From positions 83,685-147,684 of the forward strand of contig JTDA01000009.1 in assembly GCA_000803105.1 (NCBI GenBank): 64,000 nt of DNA, written 5' to 3'. The notes below the pieces were generated by a model. It was given only the letters and a program-made list of their open reading frames with translations. It was not told where the DNA came from and did no database searches. The translations under genes and the position numbers were made by a program. Within the stretch, counting starts at the first letter, position 1; every line of letters starts with the position of its first letter. Origin of the DNA: Coprobacter secundus (GTDB lineage: Bacteria > Bacteroidota > Bacteroidia > Bacteroidales > Coprobacteraceae). Shown here one piece after another: positions 27,131-34,891 of this stretch.

Positions 27131-27223
27131 CGGGGGATTCTGTAAAGTAAGATTAAAATAGTCTCTTTTCTAACTTGATTCTATTACAAGTGAAATGTCG
27201 ATTCTATAAAAAATACTTTAATC
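27131..27223 (-). ncRNA. CreA/CreR-like guide RNA gene (mini-CRISPR psiR1-psiS-psiR2)
   Basis: On the minus strand, 27223-27195 matches the array repeat at 19 of 29 positions. Its 3' half is the better part: 14 of 16, including TTTATAGAAT and a handle-like ATCGACAT against ATTGAAAT. A 35-nt unique segment (27194-27160) follows, then a second repeat-like unit (27159-27131). This second unit matches 20 of the first 23 repeat positions, with a 13-base perfect run, but has lost the 3' handle. The segment length falls within the 34-38 range of real spacers. The retained halves are those needed for a 5' handle (first unit) and a Cas6 cleavage stem (second unit). CreA antitoxin RNAs, known from haloarchaeal type I-B loci, sit in the same cas6-cas8 position. 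The target is unknown; it could be a CreT-like toxin RNA promoter or a cas promoter (CreR). Confidence 0.65.
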
Positions 27224-27228
27224 TTTTG

Positions 27229-27236
27229 CAAAAGTA
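27229..27236 (-). promoter_or_regulatory. Bacteroides -7 box driving the mini-CRISPR
   Basis: The minus strand reads TACTTTTG, an exact match to TAnnTTTG. It would start transcription at about 27222-27225, the first base of the first repeat-like unit at 27223. The -33 element is not clear (TTC near 27256). The placement right at the start of the mini-CRISPR supports the RNA being expressed. Confidence 0.5.
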
Positions 27237-27469
27237 GGAATATTATAAGCCGAATAGAAATTTTTATTATTAAAGTATATTATTTATATGTTTAAAAAAG
27301 AGTTTTATCGTATAGTAGATAGTTTATCGAAGAATATGTGAAAAAATCGATCTTGTGAGCTTTAGACAAGAAGTGGAATAAATATTTTTAGTATATTATA
27401 GAAATCAGATTTATAATAAAAACAATAGGAGATAAATTTTTATTAAATTTACATTTTAAATTTCTTATT

Positions 27470-28867
27470 ATGCAAAAAATAGATTGGAATGAGATGTTTA
27501 AATATACTGGCGATCCCTTTGTAGATGCTGGTGGATTTGTTCTGCAAGAGTTGATGGAATGCTATCCGGATGCTGATATTATGACGTTGATTATGATGGT
27601 GACTGATATATATGTAAAACTTTGGGATGCAAAAATCAACACATTGTTTCTAAATTCGAAGATTACGCAACCTGCTTTTAAAGGTGAACGGAAAAAAGAG
27701 GAAGCTAGGCGATATTTCGAAAGTCTTTTAGATGAAACTTTATCGTATCGAATAGGGTGCTGTCGGATTATGGGGAATAATACGAAGTTGTTTCCAGTAG
27801 GAAGAGACCTGTCGGTTTTGACAGGGTCGGGAACCTTTGTGAATTTTCATCATGCTTTTCAAGAAGGCATAATGTTGTCTAAGGAAGCCATTATACGATA
27901 CTATTTTCTTCCGTTGGGATGTGAATTGTTGCAAGGAAAAATAGCTGTAATTTGTAGTAATAATCCTAAAATTTCGGAATGGTATGCTAGAGATTGTTGT
28001 AGCAGAGTTTTGGCGGAGGTGGGACAGAATGTATCTACTGGGGTATTGAAAAGTTCTGCTCATTCGCTGGGAACGGCTGTTTTCCGGTATCTTGATTCTG
28101 TGTTGGCGAGATATACCGAAGATAATGGAATGAGTGATTCTGTTGCATTATATCATCTGACAAATTTCGGGGCGAGTCCGGAGGTACAGATCTATACTCT
28201 CCCTTTTCAGGCTTTCCGTTTTTATCAGAGAACGCAGAGTAGTCGATTTAGAGAACGTTGGAACATTTTTGTCGCAAGTCATTATTTCAATTCCGATTAT
28301 AAAAAAGCGAAATACGATGATGAAAAAAATGTGTTTTGTGTCGAAAATAAGAAAGATAATATTTATATCGATGAAGAGAAATTCAAGTATTGGAGAAATG
28401 CCATATATGATAAATTATTGAAAGGAGCAAGTATTCTTGGTGATATCAGAAAATGGAGTGTGCACCACTTTTTCGATGTGGATTTATTGAATTTGTATTT
28501 AGTCAATTTGCAAAATATGAAAAAAGAGACGATTGCGAAATTAGACAAGATTTCGAATTATATTCTGGAAAGTACGAGTGAATCCGGAATGAAAAAAGTA
28601 ATAATTACGTTGAGTGGAACGAAAAGTGCGTATGTCCTGAGACGTTTTATTATCGGTACGATAAGAAAATATTATAATGAGGGACATGATCAACCTTTGG
28701 TAACTGTCGAAGAGTATGTTGATTATTTATTCCCGGATTCGAGTTCATGGATGGAGATTCGAGATGTATTATTGATATCGATATATCAGAAACTTCATGA
28801 AAGGAATTTACATATAGAGGTCGATATGGATGACTTCGATGATGAGCAGATAGAATATGAAAGTTAA
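27470..28867 (+). CDS. cas8b: Cas8 large subunit, Cas8b1/Cst1-like (type I-B)
   Basis: 465 residues. The N-terminus (WNEMFKYTGDPFVDAGGFVLQELM) matches the 'T-G-N/D-P-F-V-D-x-G' opening typical of Cst1. The middle has FKGERKKEEARRYFESLLDE and DLSVLTGSGTFVNFHHAFQEG. Cas8 recognises the PAM and starts target unwinding in Cascade. The zinc-type CxxC...CxxC pairs found in many Cst1 proteins are not evident here, although single cysteines occur (IGCCRIMG, RDCCSRV). It is followed 17 bases later by cas7, and identity is supported mainly by its place between cas6 and cas7 and the Cst1-like start. Confidence 0.85.
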   Translation: MQKIDWNEMFKYTGDPFVDAGGFVLQELMECYPDADIMTLIMMVTDIYVKLWDAKINTLFLNSKITQPAFKGERKKEEARRYFESLLDETLSYRIGCCRIMGNNTKLFPVGRDLSVLTGSGTFVNFHHAFQEGIMLSKEAIIRYYFLPLGCELLQGKIAVICSNNPKISEWYARDCCSRVLAEVGQNVSTGVLKSSAHSLGTAVFRYLDSVLARYTEDNGMSDSVALYHLTNFGASPEVQIYTLPFQAFRFYQRTQSSRFRERWNIFVASHYFNSDYKKAKYDDEKNVFCVENKKDNIYIDEEKFKYWRNAIYDKLLKGASILGDIRKWSVHHFFDVDLLNLYLVNLQNMKKETIAKLDKISNYILESTSESGMKKVIITLSGTKSAYVLRRFIIGTIRKYYNEGHDQPLVTVEEYVDYLFPDSSSWMEIRDVLLISIYQKLHERNLHIEVDMDDFDDEQIEYES

Positions 28868-28884
28868 ATTTAATGTTATGTGTT

Positions 28885-29943
28885 ATGGAAAATAATTTGA
28901 AAGTTCAAGGATTTTTTTTGATTGATGTAGATGTCGTTGCATTGAACAATGCCGGTAAAAATGTGATGTCGCATTTCGATAATGGAGTAGCAACGAAGAG
29001 CATTATTAAGAATGGACGTACTTATACGTATGTATCAGGGCAGGCTTTTCGATATTGGTGGCGCGAGGCTTTACAAAAGAATTATGGTTGGAGGCTGTCG
29101 CCTATTGTAAGAGAAAATAAAATTGCATATACTAATGCTAATCCTATAGAGTATCCCGACGATGATATATTCGGGTATATGAGGGCTGCTTCGGAAGAAG
29201 AGACAGACGAAAAAGGTAAGATAAAGAAAAAGAACATTACGGTAACGAGAGTGTCTCCTTTGAAAAATTCGGCAGTCGTTTCGGCATGTGCCGTAAGACC
29301 GGTAGAAAATTGGTCGAGTATGGCTCGGCAGGAAGGTGATTCTGTACCTTATGGAAAACAGGAATATAGTGCTGTGATGAAGGGCATGTTCAGTCTTGAT
29401 TTGAATATGGTGGGGACGTTTTCGAATTATAATAAATCGGGTTATCAGAATCTTTCGGATAAGTTAAAGAAAGAGGCACTCGAAAAAGGGGCTGTAGAAA
29501 TCAATGATATTTTCGATTCGGAGCGTAAATTGGTGAGGCTTCCTGTAAAAACTCGATTACAGAGAACATTGGATACGATAAGTGCTTTGAAAAATATTGT
29601 GGGAGGAGCTATGCAGACCAATAATATGGCAGATGTAACACCAAAATTTATTATTTTGGCAACGACGAGCACAGGTAATCATCCCTTCTCTCATATAGCG
29701 ACAAGTTTTGGGGAAAAGGATGAAAAGGTAAAACTTAATATTTCAGCTTTGAAGGAAGTAATCGAAGAGTATCGTCGAAATTATGTGGGAAAAATATTTA
29801 TTGGTAAACGAGCCGGTTTCTTTGATGATGATACGAATGAGTTGTCGGAATTACAAAAAGAATATTCTGATATAGTAGAATTCGGACCAGTGAATGCCAT
29901 GATTGATGCTTATTGTGAACAATTAAAACAACAAATGAAGTAA
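28885..29943 (+). CDS. cas7: Cas7 backbone subunit (Cst2/DevR family)
   Basis: 352 residues forming the repeated backbone of Cascade along the crRNA. The start NNLKVQGFFLIDVDVVALNNAGK and the segment TKSIIKNGRTYTYVSGQAFRYWWREAL are characteristic of the Cas7/Cst2/DevR family. The stretch AVVSACAVRPVENWSSMARQEGDSVPYGKQEYS is a typical thumb-region insertion. I use the Met at 28885 rather than 28873 because the family starts close to that residue. It overlaps cas5 by one base (TAATG). Confidence 0.92.
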   Translation: MENNLKVQGFFLIDVDVVALNNAGKNVMSHFDNGVATKSIIKNGRTYTYVSGQAFRYWWREALQKNYGWRLSPIVRENKIAYTNANPIEYPDDDIFGYMRAASEEETDEKGKIKKKNITVTRVSPLKNSAVVSACAVRPVENWSSMARQEGDSVPYGKQEYSAVMKGMFSLDLNMVGTFSNYNKSGYQNLSDKLKKEALEKGAVEINDIFDSERKLVRLPVKTRLQRTLDTISALKNIVGGAMQTNNMADVTPKFIILATTSTGNHPFSHIATSFGEKDEKVKLNISALKEVIEEYRRNYVGKIFIGKRAGFFDDDTNELSELQKEYSDIVEFGPVNAMIDAYCEQLKQQMK

Positions 29944-30620
29944 TGGAAGCTTACCGTATTTTGATAAGTTCGTGGACATCGAGTTTTAGATATCCGAATA
30001 TTATTTCAGGATATCAGCCAACACTGCATGTTCCGCCGATTAGTACGGTTTTGGGAATTTTGAATGCTTGTGCTGGAAAATATATTCGGCATAAACATTT
30101 ATCTTTAGGTTATTATTTTGAATATGGGGCGGAAGCCGTTGACCTTGAAACGATCTATCAGATAAAATTGAACGAAAGGAATGTTCCGGTCAATCAAGTG
30201 AAGTCTAATGTTATACCCCGTGAATTTCTGTTTGATAATAGGCTTTTTTTGTACTTGAAAGATAAAGAGTTAACCGATTTATTTCTATCACCTTATTATC
30301 CTATATTATTAGGGAGAAGCTCGGACCTTGCATCTGTGGATCGTATCGAAATAGTAGAGTTATCGGAAAAGACGAATGCCGATAAAATAAAGGGACAGAT
30401 CATCCCGATTGCCGGAAACTTTTTGCCGGGTATGGTACAGGCTTTACCTAAATATTTTACCGATACATTTCCCCGAAGTAATATAGGTACGGAAGCGTAT
30501 TCTGTAATATCGTATCGAAGTAAAGATATACCTACCGGTATAACTGCATATCGGGATATTATTGATGGAAACGAAGTTGATATTTATTTTCATCAACTTG
30601 ATTTTGAAGATGATATATGA
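29943..30620 (+). CDS. cas5: Cas5 (Cas5t) subunit
   Basis: 225 residues that cap the 5' handle of the crRNA in Cascade. The N-terminus MEAYRILISSWTSSFRYPNIISGYQPTLHVPPISTVLGIL is the diagnostic Cas5 opening (S-F-R-Y-P, then P-P-x-S-T-x-x-G). It overlaps cas7 by 1 base and cas3 by 4 bases (ATGA), so translation is coupled. No anomalies. Confidence 0.93.
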   Translation: MEAYRILISSWTSSFRYPNIISGYQPTLHVPPISTVLGILNACAGKYIRHKHLSLGYYFEYGAEAVDLETIYQIKLNERNVPVNQVKSNVIPREFLFDNRLFLYLKDKELTDLFLSPYYPILLGRSSDLASVDRIEIVELSEKTNADKIKGQIIPIAGNFLPGMVQALPKYFTDTFPRSNIGTEAYSVISYRSKDIPTGITAYRDIIDGNEVDIYFHQLDFEDDI

Positions 30621-32881
30621 AATTTGATTCGAAAGAATTTTATCTTTTGGCGAAATCGGAACCCGAGATTCCTTTAATATGCCATATCGAAGATTGTTTG
30701 AATATTCTCGAACAGTTGATAACTGGGTTTCCCAATCTGCCGGTTGTTAAAAAGGATTTGTTTTGGCGAGTATTAGCGGCTTGTATTATATTTCACGATA
30801 TGGGTAAAGCTCATGATGAATTTCAGAAATTGTTGCATAAAAGTCGAAATAAATGGTTGGGACAACGGCATGAACTCTTTTCGTCATATTTTATTTATCA
30901 GTCGAGTTTGGAGAAAGAATGGAAAGATAAGGTATGTTATGCCGTTGTCGGGCATCATAAAAGCGTGTCGGATTTAAATGAATTTGTTTCGGCAAATTAT
31001 TTGTGGATGGAAGATCCTTCGTGGGCATGTGAAGGTGATCTTGATTTTCAATCTGAATGTGGAAAACTTTTGCAAGATGAAGTTTGGTATATATTAAAAA
31101 GGTATGGCTATTTTAAAGAGAATGAAGATTGTATAGATATCGGAAAATATTTGAAACAGGAGATGGGGAAACAACATCGGGTTGCGCATTCCGATTATTT
31201 TTTCATTTTATTGCTCGTCGGTTTTTTGAAACAGTGCGATCATTTAGCTTCAGCCGGTATTCGAAAAATATTGAATATTTATCCGGAAGATTTCGATTTT
31301 GTTTATAATAACGAATTGTATGACCATCAGAAAAAGGCTTTGTTATCGACTGGGAATGTCATTCTTTCTGCATCGACAGGTTCGGGCAAAACTGAAGCCG
31401 CTTTTCTTTGGTTGGTAAATCAACTTCATATAAGAGGACAGGGCAGAGTATTTTATATGCTCCCGTATACAGCATCGATCAATGCTATGTATGAAAGAGT
31501 TGATACAGCGATAGGGCATGACAAACATCGGGTAGGTATGTTACATGGTAAATTAATGCAATATATCGAACAAAGAATGTCATCGGATAATTCGGTAAAT
31601 ATAGAGGAAAAATCGAAGTTAATAGAAGATTTCAAAACCTTGGTAACACCCTTTAAGATTGTAACACCATTCCAATTATTGAAACATTTATTTGGGCTGA
31701 AGGGGTTTGAGAAGGGTATTGCTGAATGGTCGGGGGGATATTTTATTTTTGACGAAATTCATGCTTATGATTCGAAGACTTTTGCCCAGATTATAGCTCT
31801 TTTACAATTTGTAACTCGATATATGGATGTTCGTGTCTTTATTATGACTGCAACATTGCCTATGTTTATGCGTAAAATTTTGGCCGATTCTATAGGAAAA
31901 CATATAAATATAGTTGCCGAAAAGTCTTTATATAGAAAATTTGAAAGACATCGGATAAAACTTCATGAGGGATTATTATCGGAATCTTTAGATTTAATAC
32001 AAAGAGATATAGATCGAGGTAAAAAAGTGCTTGTCGTATGTAATACGGTAGAGCAATCTCAAAATGTATATCAAAATTTGTTTATACCGGTCAATCGGCG
32101 AAAATTATTGTTGCATGGAGCTTTTAATGCAAATGATAAAAATCGAAAAGAGATAGAATTGCAAAATGGGGATATACAGTTGTTGGTAGGTACACAGGCC
32201 ATAGAAGTGAGCTTAGACATCGATTATGATGTGATCTATACCGAACCAGCACCATTGGATGCTCTGATTCAACGCTTTGGACGTGTGAATAGAAAACGAC
32301 TAAAAGGATTATGTTTGTGTCATGTATTTAAAGAGCGAAATAAGAAAGATCTATTTATCTATGATGAAAATGTTATCTGCCGAACATTGGATGCTCTGTA
32401 TATAATCGAGCAAAGACATGATGGAATAATTCATGAAGACGAGTTGCAATCGTTGATAGATGAAGTATATCCGATGTGGGAAAAGAAACAACAAGATGAT
32501 TATGATATGACATTGAAAACACTTACTTCGTTTATCGATAGGGCACTTTCACCTTTGGTATACGATGAAAAGAGCGAGAAGATGTTTTATCGACAATTCG
32601 ATGGAATAAAGGTTCTACCGGTAGATTTGATAAAAGAATATCGAGCTTGTTTAGAACAAAAATCATTTATCGAGGCAGATGCACTTTTGGTATCGGTGAA
32701 GGAAAGTCGGCTTTGGGGACTTTTGAAAAGTGAAGATGCCTATGAAGATTCTTTCTATTTTGAAAATATAAAAAAATTAGGTTGTAAGAATGTCTATATT
32801 ATAAAGAGAGTGTATGATAGTGAAATAGGCCTTCGAATGAATGAAATTAAGAATATAGATTCCGATCAGTTATGTCTTTGA
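30617..32881 (+). CDS. cas3: Cas3 nuclease-helicase
   Basis: 754 residues, HD nuclease first, helicase second. The HD domain (about 15-230) has FHDMGKAHDEF and VVGHHKS. The superfamily 2 helicase has Walker A STGSGKTEAAF, DEIHAYDS (DExH), FIMTATLP, TQAIEVSLDIDYDV and motif VI IQRFGRVNRK. It is recruited by Cascade to unwind and degrade target DNA. The HD-helicase order in one chain is usual for type I-B. It overlaps cas5 by 4 bases. All catalytic motifs are present, so interference should be functional. Confidence 0.96.
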   Translation: MKFDSKEFYLLAKSEPEIPLICHIEDCLNILEQLITGFPNLPVVKKDLFWRVLAACIIFHDMGKAHDEFQKLLHKSRNKWLGQRHELFSSYFIYQSSLEKEWKDKVCYAVVGHHKSVSDLNEFVSANYLWMEDPSWACEGDLDFQSECGKLLQDEVWYILKRYGYFKENEDCIDIGKYLKQEMGKQHRVAHSDYFFILLLVGFLKQCDHLASAGIRKILNIYPEDFDFVYNNELYDHQKKALLSTGNVILSASTGSGKTEAAFLWLVNQLHIRGQGRVFYMLPYTASINAMYERVDTAIGHDKHRVGMLHGKLMQYIEQRMSSDNSVNIEEKSKLIEDFKTLVTPFKIVTPFQLLKHLFGLKGFEKGIAEWSGGYFIFDEIHAYDSKTFAQIIALLQFVTRYMDVRVFIMTATLPMFMRKILADSIGKHINIVAEKSLYRKFERHRIKLHEGLLSESLDLIQRDIDRGKKVLVVCNTVEQSQNVYQNLFIPVNRRKLLLHGAFNANDKNRKEIELQNGDIQLLVGTQAIEVSLDIDYDVIYTEPAPLDALIQRFGRVNRKRLKGLCLCHVFKERNKKDLFIYDENVICRTLDALYIIEQRHDGIIHEDELQSLIDEVYPMWEKKQQDDYDMTLKTLTSFIDRALSPLVYDEKSEKMFYRQFDGIKVLPVDLIKEYRACLEQKSFIEADALLVSVKESRLWGLLKSEDAYEDSFYFENIKKLGCKNVYIIKRVYDSEIGLRMNEIKNIDSDQLCL

Positions 32882-32891
32882 ATATATTTAT

Positions 32892-33407
32892 ATGATACAG
32901 ATTACAGGGACACATTTTAATTATTATCAGATTTGCCATCGAAAGCTTTGGTTGTTTGCTAATGGTATAAATTTTGAACATACTTCGGATTTGGTATATG
33001 AAGGAAAACTGATACATGAAAGTTCGTATCCTCAGAGATCGTCGAAATATGAAGAAATAGAAATTGATGGCATTAAAGTTGATTTTTATGACACGGTGCA
33101 CAATATTATCCATGAAATAAAAAAGTCTGATAAGATAGAGATTTCACATGAATGGCAACTAAAGTATTATTTGTATGTATTTGAGAGGAATGGAATCTTG
33201 GGATGTAGGGGTATGTTGGAGTACCCTGTATTGCGTAAAACGAAAGAGATCTATCTTAATGAAGAAGATCGAAAAAATATAGGTAAAATGGAAAAAGATA
33301 TCGAATCGATAATATATTCTGATGTTTGTCCATCTATTATAAAAAAATCGATATGTAAAAATTGTAGTTATTATGATTTTTGTTTTATAGAGGAGATCGA
33401 ACCATGA
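32892..33407 (+). CDS. cas4: Cas4 exonuclease, spacer-acquisition factor
   Basis: 171 residues. It has the four-cysteine iron-sulfur arrangement: one Cys near the N-terminus (ICHRKLWLF) and CKNCSYYDFC at the C-terminus. It also has the RecB-type nuclease motif with IHEIKKS (Glu and Lys) and the QxxYY-like WQLKYYLYVF. Cas4 trims prespacers and selects those with a PAM. It overlaps cas1 by 4 bases (ATGA). Confidence 0.95.
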   Translation: MIQITGTHFNYYQICHRKLWLFANGINFEHTSDLVYEGKLIHESSYPQRSSKYEEIEIDGIKVDFYDTVHNIIHEIKKSDKIEISHEWQLKYYLYVFERNGILGCRGMLEYPVLRKTKEIYLNEEDRKNIGKMEKDIESIIYSDVCPSIIKKSICKNCSYYDFCFIEEIEP

Positions 33408-34414
33408 AAAAAACATTTTATTTATTTAATCCAGGAGAATTGGACAGGAAAGATAATACCTTGAAATTTACACCGATTGTTGGCTCAGAGAGTAATGAGG
33501 TTTCGATGCCCCGGTATTTACCGATAGAAGATATTAGCGAATTTTATGTGTTTGGTTCTTTACGGGCCAATAGTGCTTTATATAATTTTTTAGGGCAGAA
33601 AGATATAGCGGTACATTTCTTTGATTATTATGAAAATTATACTGGTTCATTTATGCCTCGCGATTCTTTATTGTCAGGGAAAATGCTGTTAGCTCAGACT
33701 TCAGCTTATCAAAATAAGAGTAAGCGTATGGTTATTGCTCAAAAGTTTATAGAAGGGGCGTGCTATAATATACTCAAGAATCTTCGTTATTACAGTCGGA
33801 GGGGATGTGACGTTGAAAAAATTATTAGTGATATTAAGGAATATTCTACTCGAATATCATCTGCTGTTTCTATAGAAGAGCTTATGGGAATAGAAGGAAT
33901 GATACGCCAAACTTATTATGAAGCATTTAATTTGATTATAAATGATTTTGAGATGGGCCCTCGCTCGAAACGTCCACCATTAAATGAAGTAAATGCATTG
34001 ATTTCTTTTGGAAATATGATGTGTTATACTTTGTGTTTAAGGGCTATTCATCAAACGCAACTGAATCCGACTATCAGTTATTTGCATACTCCGGGTGAAC
34101 GTAGATATTCTTTAGCTTTAGACATCTCAGAGATTTTCAAACCGATTATTGTAGATAGGACTATTTTTAGAGTATTGAATAAACACGAGATTCAAGATAA
34201 ACATTTCGAAAAGAAGTTAAATAAATGTTTATTAAATTTGTCTGGAAAGAAAATTTTTGTGAAAGCTTTTGAGGAGCGTTTGAACGAGACGATACAACAT
34301 AGAGCATTGGGCCGAAAAGTTAGTTATCGACATTTAGTGAAATTGGAATGTTATAAGTTGTTGAAACATTTATTGGGAATGGAGATGTATAAACCATTTA
34401 AAATGTATTGGTAA
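33404..34414 (+). CDS. cas1: Cas1 integrase (type I-B)
   Basis: 336 residues, start MKKTFYLFNPGELDRKDNTLKF, which overlaps the cas4 stop (ATGA). The open frame extends 8 codons upstream into cas4 but that start is not plausible. The active-site segments are IEGMIRQTYYEAF (Glu), SYLHTPGERRYSLALDISE (His, and Asp in the LDISE segment). With Cas2 it inserts new spacers at the leader end of the array. Complete. Confidence 0.97.
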   Translation: MKKTFYLFNPGELDRKDNTLKFTPIVGSESNEVSMPRYLPIEDISEFYVFGSLRANSALYNFLGQKDIAVHFFDYYENYTGSFMPRDSLLSGKMLLAQTSAYQNKSKRMVIAQKFIEGACYNILKNLRYYSRRGCDVEKIISDIKEYSTRISSAVSIEELMGIEGMIRQTYYEAFNLIINDFEMGPRSKRPPLNEVNALISFGNMMCYTLCLRAIHQTQLNPTISYLHTPGERRYSLALDISEIFKPIIVDRTIFRVLNKHEIQDKHFEKKLNKCLLNLSGKKIFVKAFEERLNETIQHRALGRKVSYRHLVKLECYKLLKHLLGMEMYKPFKMYW

Positions 34415-34677
34415 TGTATGTTATTTTGGTATATGACTTTGGAGAAAAACGAGTTGCAAAGATGTTGAAACTTTGTCGTAGATATCTAAACTGGGTACAG
34501 AACTCGGTTTTTGAAGGAGAAATATCGGATGTTCGATTGAAAGAGTTATTAATGTATATTAAAATGTTTATGAAAGTGAATGAGGATAGTATAATTATTT
34601 TTAAAACTGCATCACAAGTGTTTATGGAACGGCAAATTATCGGTCGACAATTAGGGAGTACAGATAATTTTCTGTAA
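34414..34677 (+). CDS. cas2: Cas2 (type I-B)
   Basis: 87 residues, starting MYVILVYDFGEKRVAKMLK with the conserved Asp after the first beta strand (VYD), and continuing through the ferredoxin-like fold (WVQNSVFEGEIS). The ATG overlaps the cas1 stop by one base (TAATG). An in-frame TTG two codons earlier is not needed. It bridges two Cas1 dimers during spacer acquisition. The leader and array follow directly. Confidence 0.95.
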   Translation: MYVILVYDFGEKRVAKMLKLCRRYLNWVQNSVFEGEISDVRLKELLMYIKMFMKVNEDSIIIFKTASQVFMERQIIGRQLGSTDNFL

Positions 34678-34891
34678 TTGAAGTTGTCGTTCTTGAGTAA
34701 ATTTAATATTTTTTTGATATAACTATTATATCCGTTTCTTTTATCTTCCTTATTTTTAATAAGTTATTTATATTGTCGATGTCTGTATATTTTTATATAA
34801 TCGTACATCGACAACTTTTCTTTGAAATATTTATTATATTTGCAGCTCTAACCCATTGGTTATAAACTGTGTCTTTATTGTTAATGATAGG
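34678..34891 (+). promoter_or_regulatory. CRISPR leader with array promoter and inverted repeats
   Basis: This AT-rich 214 bp lies between cas2 and the first repeat. A Bacteroides -7 box TATATTTG lies at 34835-34842, giving a start near 34850 and a short leader RNA. A 10-bp inverted repeat TTGTCGATGT / ACATCGACAA lies at 34773-34782 and 34805-34814. A related half-site AAGTTGTCG at 34681-34689 is inverted relative to CGACAACTT at 34809-34817. A small hairpin TAACC-CATT-GGTTA is at 34849-34862. Leaders guide Cas1-Cas2 integration, so these repeats are candidate docking sites. Confidence 0.65.

Larger units (their letters stand above)
27128..27469. other. cas6-cas8 intergenic region carrying a mini-CRISPR
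   Basis: This 342-bp gap is conspicuous because all other cas genes are adjacent or overlapping. The part near cas6 holds the minus-strand mini-CRISPR (27131-27223) and its promoter box. The remainder (27237-27469) is AT-rich. It contains a possible 17-codon ORF on the plus strand at 27288-27341 (M-F-K-K-E-F-Y-R-I...) and an AGGAG at 27427-27431 with no normally spaced ATG. The promoter of cas8 must lie here. None of these small features is supported beyond its sequence. Confidence 0.6.

Noticed and set aside
27167..27196. Plus-strand repeat-like sequence in the cas6-cas8 gap, with a second GAATAGAAAT exactly 65 bases later
   Set aside because: It matches only about 20 of 29 with a gap, the second copy is poor outside its last ten bases, and this whole region is explained better by the minus-strand mini-CRISPR. 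I keep it only as an alternative.
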